Made by a program: the position numbers and the translations under genes. The notes beneath the pieces are model-generated. The model worked only from the letters and a program-made list of their open reading frames with translations. It did no database searches and was not told the origin of the DNA. 64,000 nt of DNA from Cucumis sativus (lineage: Eukaryota; Streptophyta; Magnoliopsida; Cucurbitales; Cucurbitaceae): NCBI RefSeq assembly GCF_000004075.3, contig NC_026655.2, positions 3,348,001 to 3,412,000 on the forward strand. The letters are read 5' to 3'. This document shows, one piece after another, positions 61,404 to 64,000 of this stretch (within the stretch, counting starts at the first letter, position 1; the number at the start of each line of letters is the position of its first letter).

Positions 61404-64000
61404 CAATTCCTATTTTTCATTTTGGGAAAGCCGTACCTAACTAGAGATATTTAGGGTAGTGGGTTCGTAGCAGTGTTAAGATTTAAGCCAGTCCCCCCTA
61501 TAAATAACTTTGGTAAAAGTATATCTTTATTGACATCTGTGACATTGGATGGACACTAATCCCTTAGTATTAGAAAGCGGTATGAAATAGTTTTCAAGTT
61601 TTTCTGTTTTTAGCTGTGATGTAACTAGTGGAATGAGTCGGTTTATCCTCCCAAACATATTCAATCAACAGCTTCATAAATGCACTATAACACCAAACTA
61701 ATTATGTACAATTGGGTAAAGTTTCCAGTTACAATACAAATACATCTCTCCAATAATTTTAAGTGGCTCATGTTTTTGCTTATAATAATTTTGGTTGTGC
61801 TTTAGATAAAGCTGACAATTATTTTAATCAACAAAACCTGTCATTAAATGCGCTGAATTTCAGGCACACATTACTAAATACCTATAAGCTAACTTTACCA
61901 TCCATACAAGCGTTAGATAAGGTAATATCCATACAAGCAATAATCTTATGGAACAATAATAGTGATTAGATAAGGTAAGTAACTCTCAACCAACTTATTT
62001 GCAATGACACTAATAACGTTTTTTTTTTTACATTCCTAAGCTCTTAGGGAGTCGATCCAAATAGACTTCTAAACCTTAAAAAATATTTATAAAATGCATT
62101 AATATCCGGCAGGTCAAGGAGATTTCAATGGCAAAAACCTCAATGAATCACTTTCAAAATCTACCCCATCAGAAGAAAAGAATATTATCAAGGAAAGGAA
62201 TGGAGAATGTATAAAGCTTCCTAATCATGGAGGGTTTTTCTATTCTTTTTTCTTTGTCTACTTGTGGAGCAAACATTCCAGGTAGAAAAGACAACAAGAA
62301 TAGATATTATAATGGATCCAGATCAGGATAGGTACCAATGAAAAAAACTTAGGGAAAATACTTCTTTTAGTCTTTTGGCCAAACCAGTTGGAGCGAAACA
62401 AATGAAGAGGAAGAAAATGATTTGGTCTGAGTTCTAAGATCTACCCACAAAGTTTTAAAAACTTTGATCCCAGACCGGTGAGAAACTCCATCATTGAAAG
62501 CCAACAAACAAATGACAAGGGGATTCAAAATCATAACATAACAACAAATATGCCTTCAACATTGATTCCCTAATCTATTTCCCATTCATTTTGATTCTGT
62601 TAATCTTAGTTAGTATTTTTCTGAATGAATTAAAAAGCATATAGTGTTGAAAGGAAGAGAGAAATATTTTTTTTAAGTTTAAAAATGTTTTAAATAATAA
62701 TTAAAGAACCTAATTAATGTCGTTGAGACATTTGAAACCTATTTTTCAACACTGAGAGATGTTGGCTAAATTAAAACTTTGGGACAGCATATCTACCAAA
62801 GAGGCACTTCTCCAAAATAAAATAGATTCACTTACTTGAAAAATAAATTTCCCAAAGAGGTTTCTTGGAGTTAATACTTAACAGTATGTTATTCCAGCAT
62901 GAGAAGCACACCTACACGGACATTATGACACATCAATTTCTTTAAAAGTAGAACATGTACATGTTAGAGACACATATTATGGGGTTGACTAAACCGTAGC
63001 TCACCCATTTCTTAAGTTGGTTGTTAAACACAACTTCGATAGTGAACACTATTGAACTTTCCTCCCTTATTCAGTAACGTCATATTCCTCTTTCTCTCTA
63101 CTTTCATATTTATCGAGGAACTCCACCCTCCTCGTTATTTCTACTTTTTACACTTATAAAGTAACTTTATATTTCCCTTTTTCTCCACTTTTTACATTTA
63201 TCACAAAGAATTCCATCTTACAATCCTACATTCAAAATATAAACATAATATTTTCATCATATTAACTCTGCTAAGTGGACCAGACGACCTGATGTGCCTA
63301 TATTGATATATTAATACTAAAGCTTGTAAACTTAACATAAAAACAAGATGTACTTCAGTAAAAACATTCAATCAATGATATTTGAAATCTTACAAGATAT
63401 AAAATTATTTAATTAGTTAAGACTAGAGGATGAAGATATCATCCTAAATTCCTAATACTACTTTAGGATTTATCAATATGTAATGAAATTTTAAGAAGAA
63501 AAAATCATAAGTTTTGGGTTAAAGTCATGTCTAACCATGTCAGAAATTGGGGGGGGGGGGGGGGGGGGGGGGGGAATTAATGCAAACATTTTAGTGTGTT
63601 TGGCTACTATACTAATTCATGCCTGCGACAATCATATTAATAACTAAATACAAGCAAAAGTCAAAATCCCCAACCTAGATCTCCATCCTCCTCTTCATGT
63701 CAGCAATCACTTTCACCATGTGAACGCGTGCTCTAAGACTAATGTTTATGAGACTGCGAAATTTGCAATGTTTTTTCCTCCAACATTAAAATGATTAAGA
63801 ATTATCTAATGCCAGAAGATTCTTAAAATTATTAATCTCCAGATTATTTTTATTGCATTCAAACTTTGAAGTGAATTTTATAAGCCCAAAGACACTATAT
63901 AATCCATCCGAACATTTCTGAACTATGATCAGTACTTTTTCTTCAAACATTTACTATCTGATGCTTTTCTTCGCCTATTTTCCCTGATATTAAAATCATT
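61404..64000. other. AT-rich spacer at the right edge
   Basis: The first few hundred bases should be the 3' UTR of the NET/KIP1-like gene. No further gene is supported to the end. A run of 26 G residues lies at 63549-63574. Confidence 0.65.
63549..63574. repeat. Poly-G26 homopolymer
   Basis: Twenty-six consecutive G residues in AT-rich surroundings; the longest of three such tracts in the window. Confidence 0.9.

Noticed and set aside
1-64000. CRISPR arrays, phage or bacterial systems
   Set aside because: The DNA is plant nuclear; tandem repeats present are microsatellites or a minisatellite without spacers.

Overview
The window is nuclear DNA from a flowering plant. The genes are intron-split with GT..AG junctions, the spacers are AT-rich, and the gene families (plant CNGC channel, eIF3g, phytocyanin, NAB/KIP1-like, FEY-type SDR) are plant families. 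Several repeats (an Au-type SINE, short TAGCAACATTTTT foldbacks, cucurbit-like LINE 3' ends) remind me of Cucurbitaceae, probably Cucumis. That narrower placement rests on recollection and was not searched.

Layout. 1-4.4 kb: AT-rich spacer. 4.4-24.2 kb, minus strand: a CNGC19/20-type cyclic nucleotide-gated channel with 12 coding exons (774 aa predicted) and a leader exon. Its introns carry LINE relics, a SINE with target-site duplication, foldback-like elements and a 2.2 kb block resembling plant mitochondrial DNA. 24.2-29.1 kb: AT-rich spacer with a small foldback element and a plastid-like fragment. 29.1-34.1 kb, plus: D-cysteine desulfhydrase, 10 exons. 34.9-35.5 kb, plus: membrane-anchored HSP20-like protein of the RTM2 type. 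35.5-42.7 kb: gene-poor spacer. 42.75-43.66 kb, plus: single-exon DUF4408/DUF761 protein. 45.1-46.3 kb, minus: phytocyanin with GPI-type tail. 47.8-49.2 kb, minus: eIF3g. 51.0-55.9 kb, plus: short-chain dehydrogenase of the FEY (FOREVER YOUNG) type, 8 exons. 59.0-61.4 kb, plus: coiled-coil KIP1/NET-like protein with only the C-terminal part of a NAB domain. 61.4-64 kb: spacer.

The eight genes are unrelated housekeeping, signalling and cell-surface genes, and I see no operon-like or cluster logic linking them. All exon models below were joined by hand from reading frame, splice consensus and family similarity. Each coding length sums to a whole number of codons. The unusual content is mostly in the CNGC introns and in small departures from family consensus (phytocyanin axial ligand, truncated NAB, CNGC leader uORF). 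I found no CRISPR, no tRNA or rRNA gene that I would defend, and no clearly new multi-gene system.
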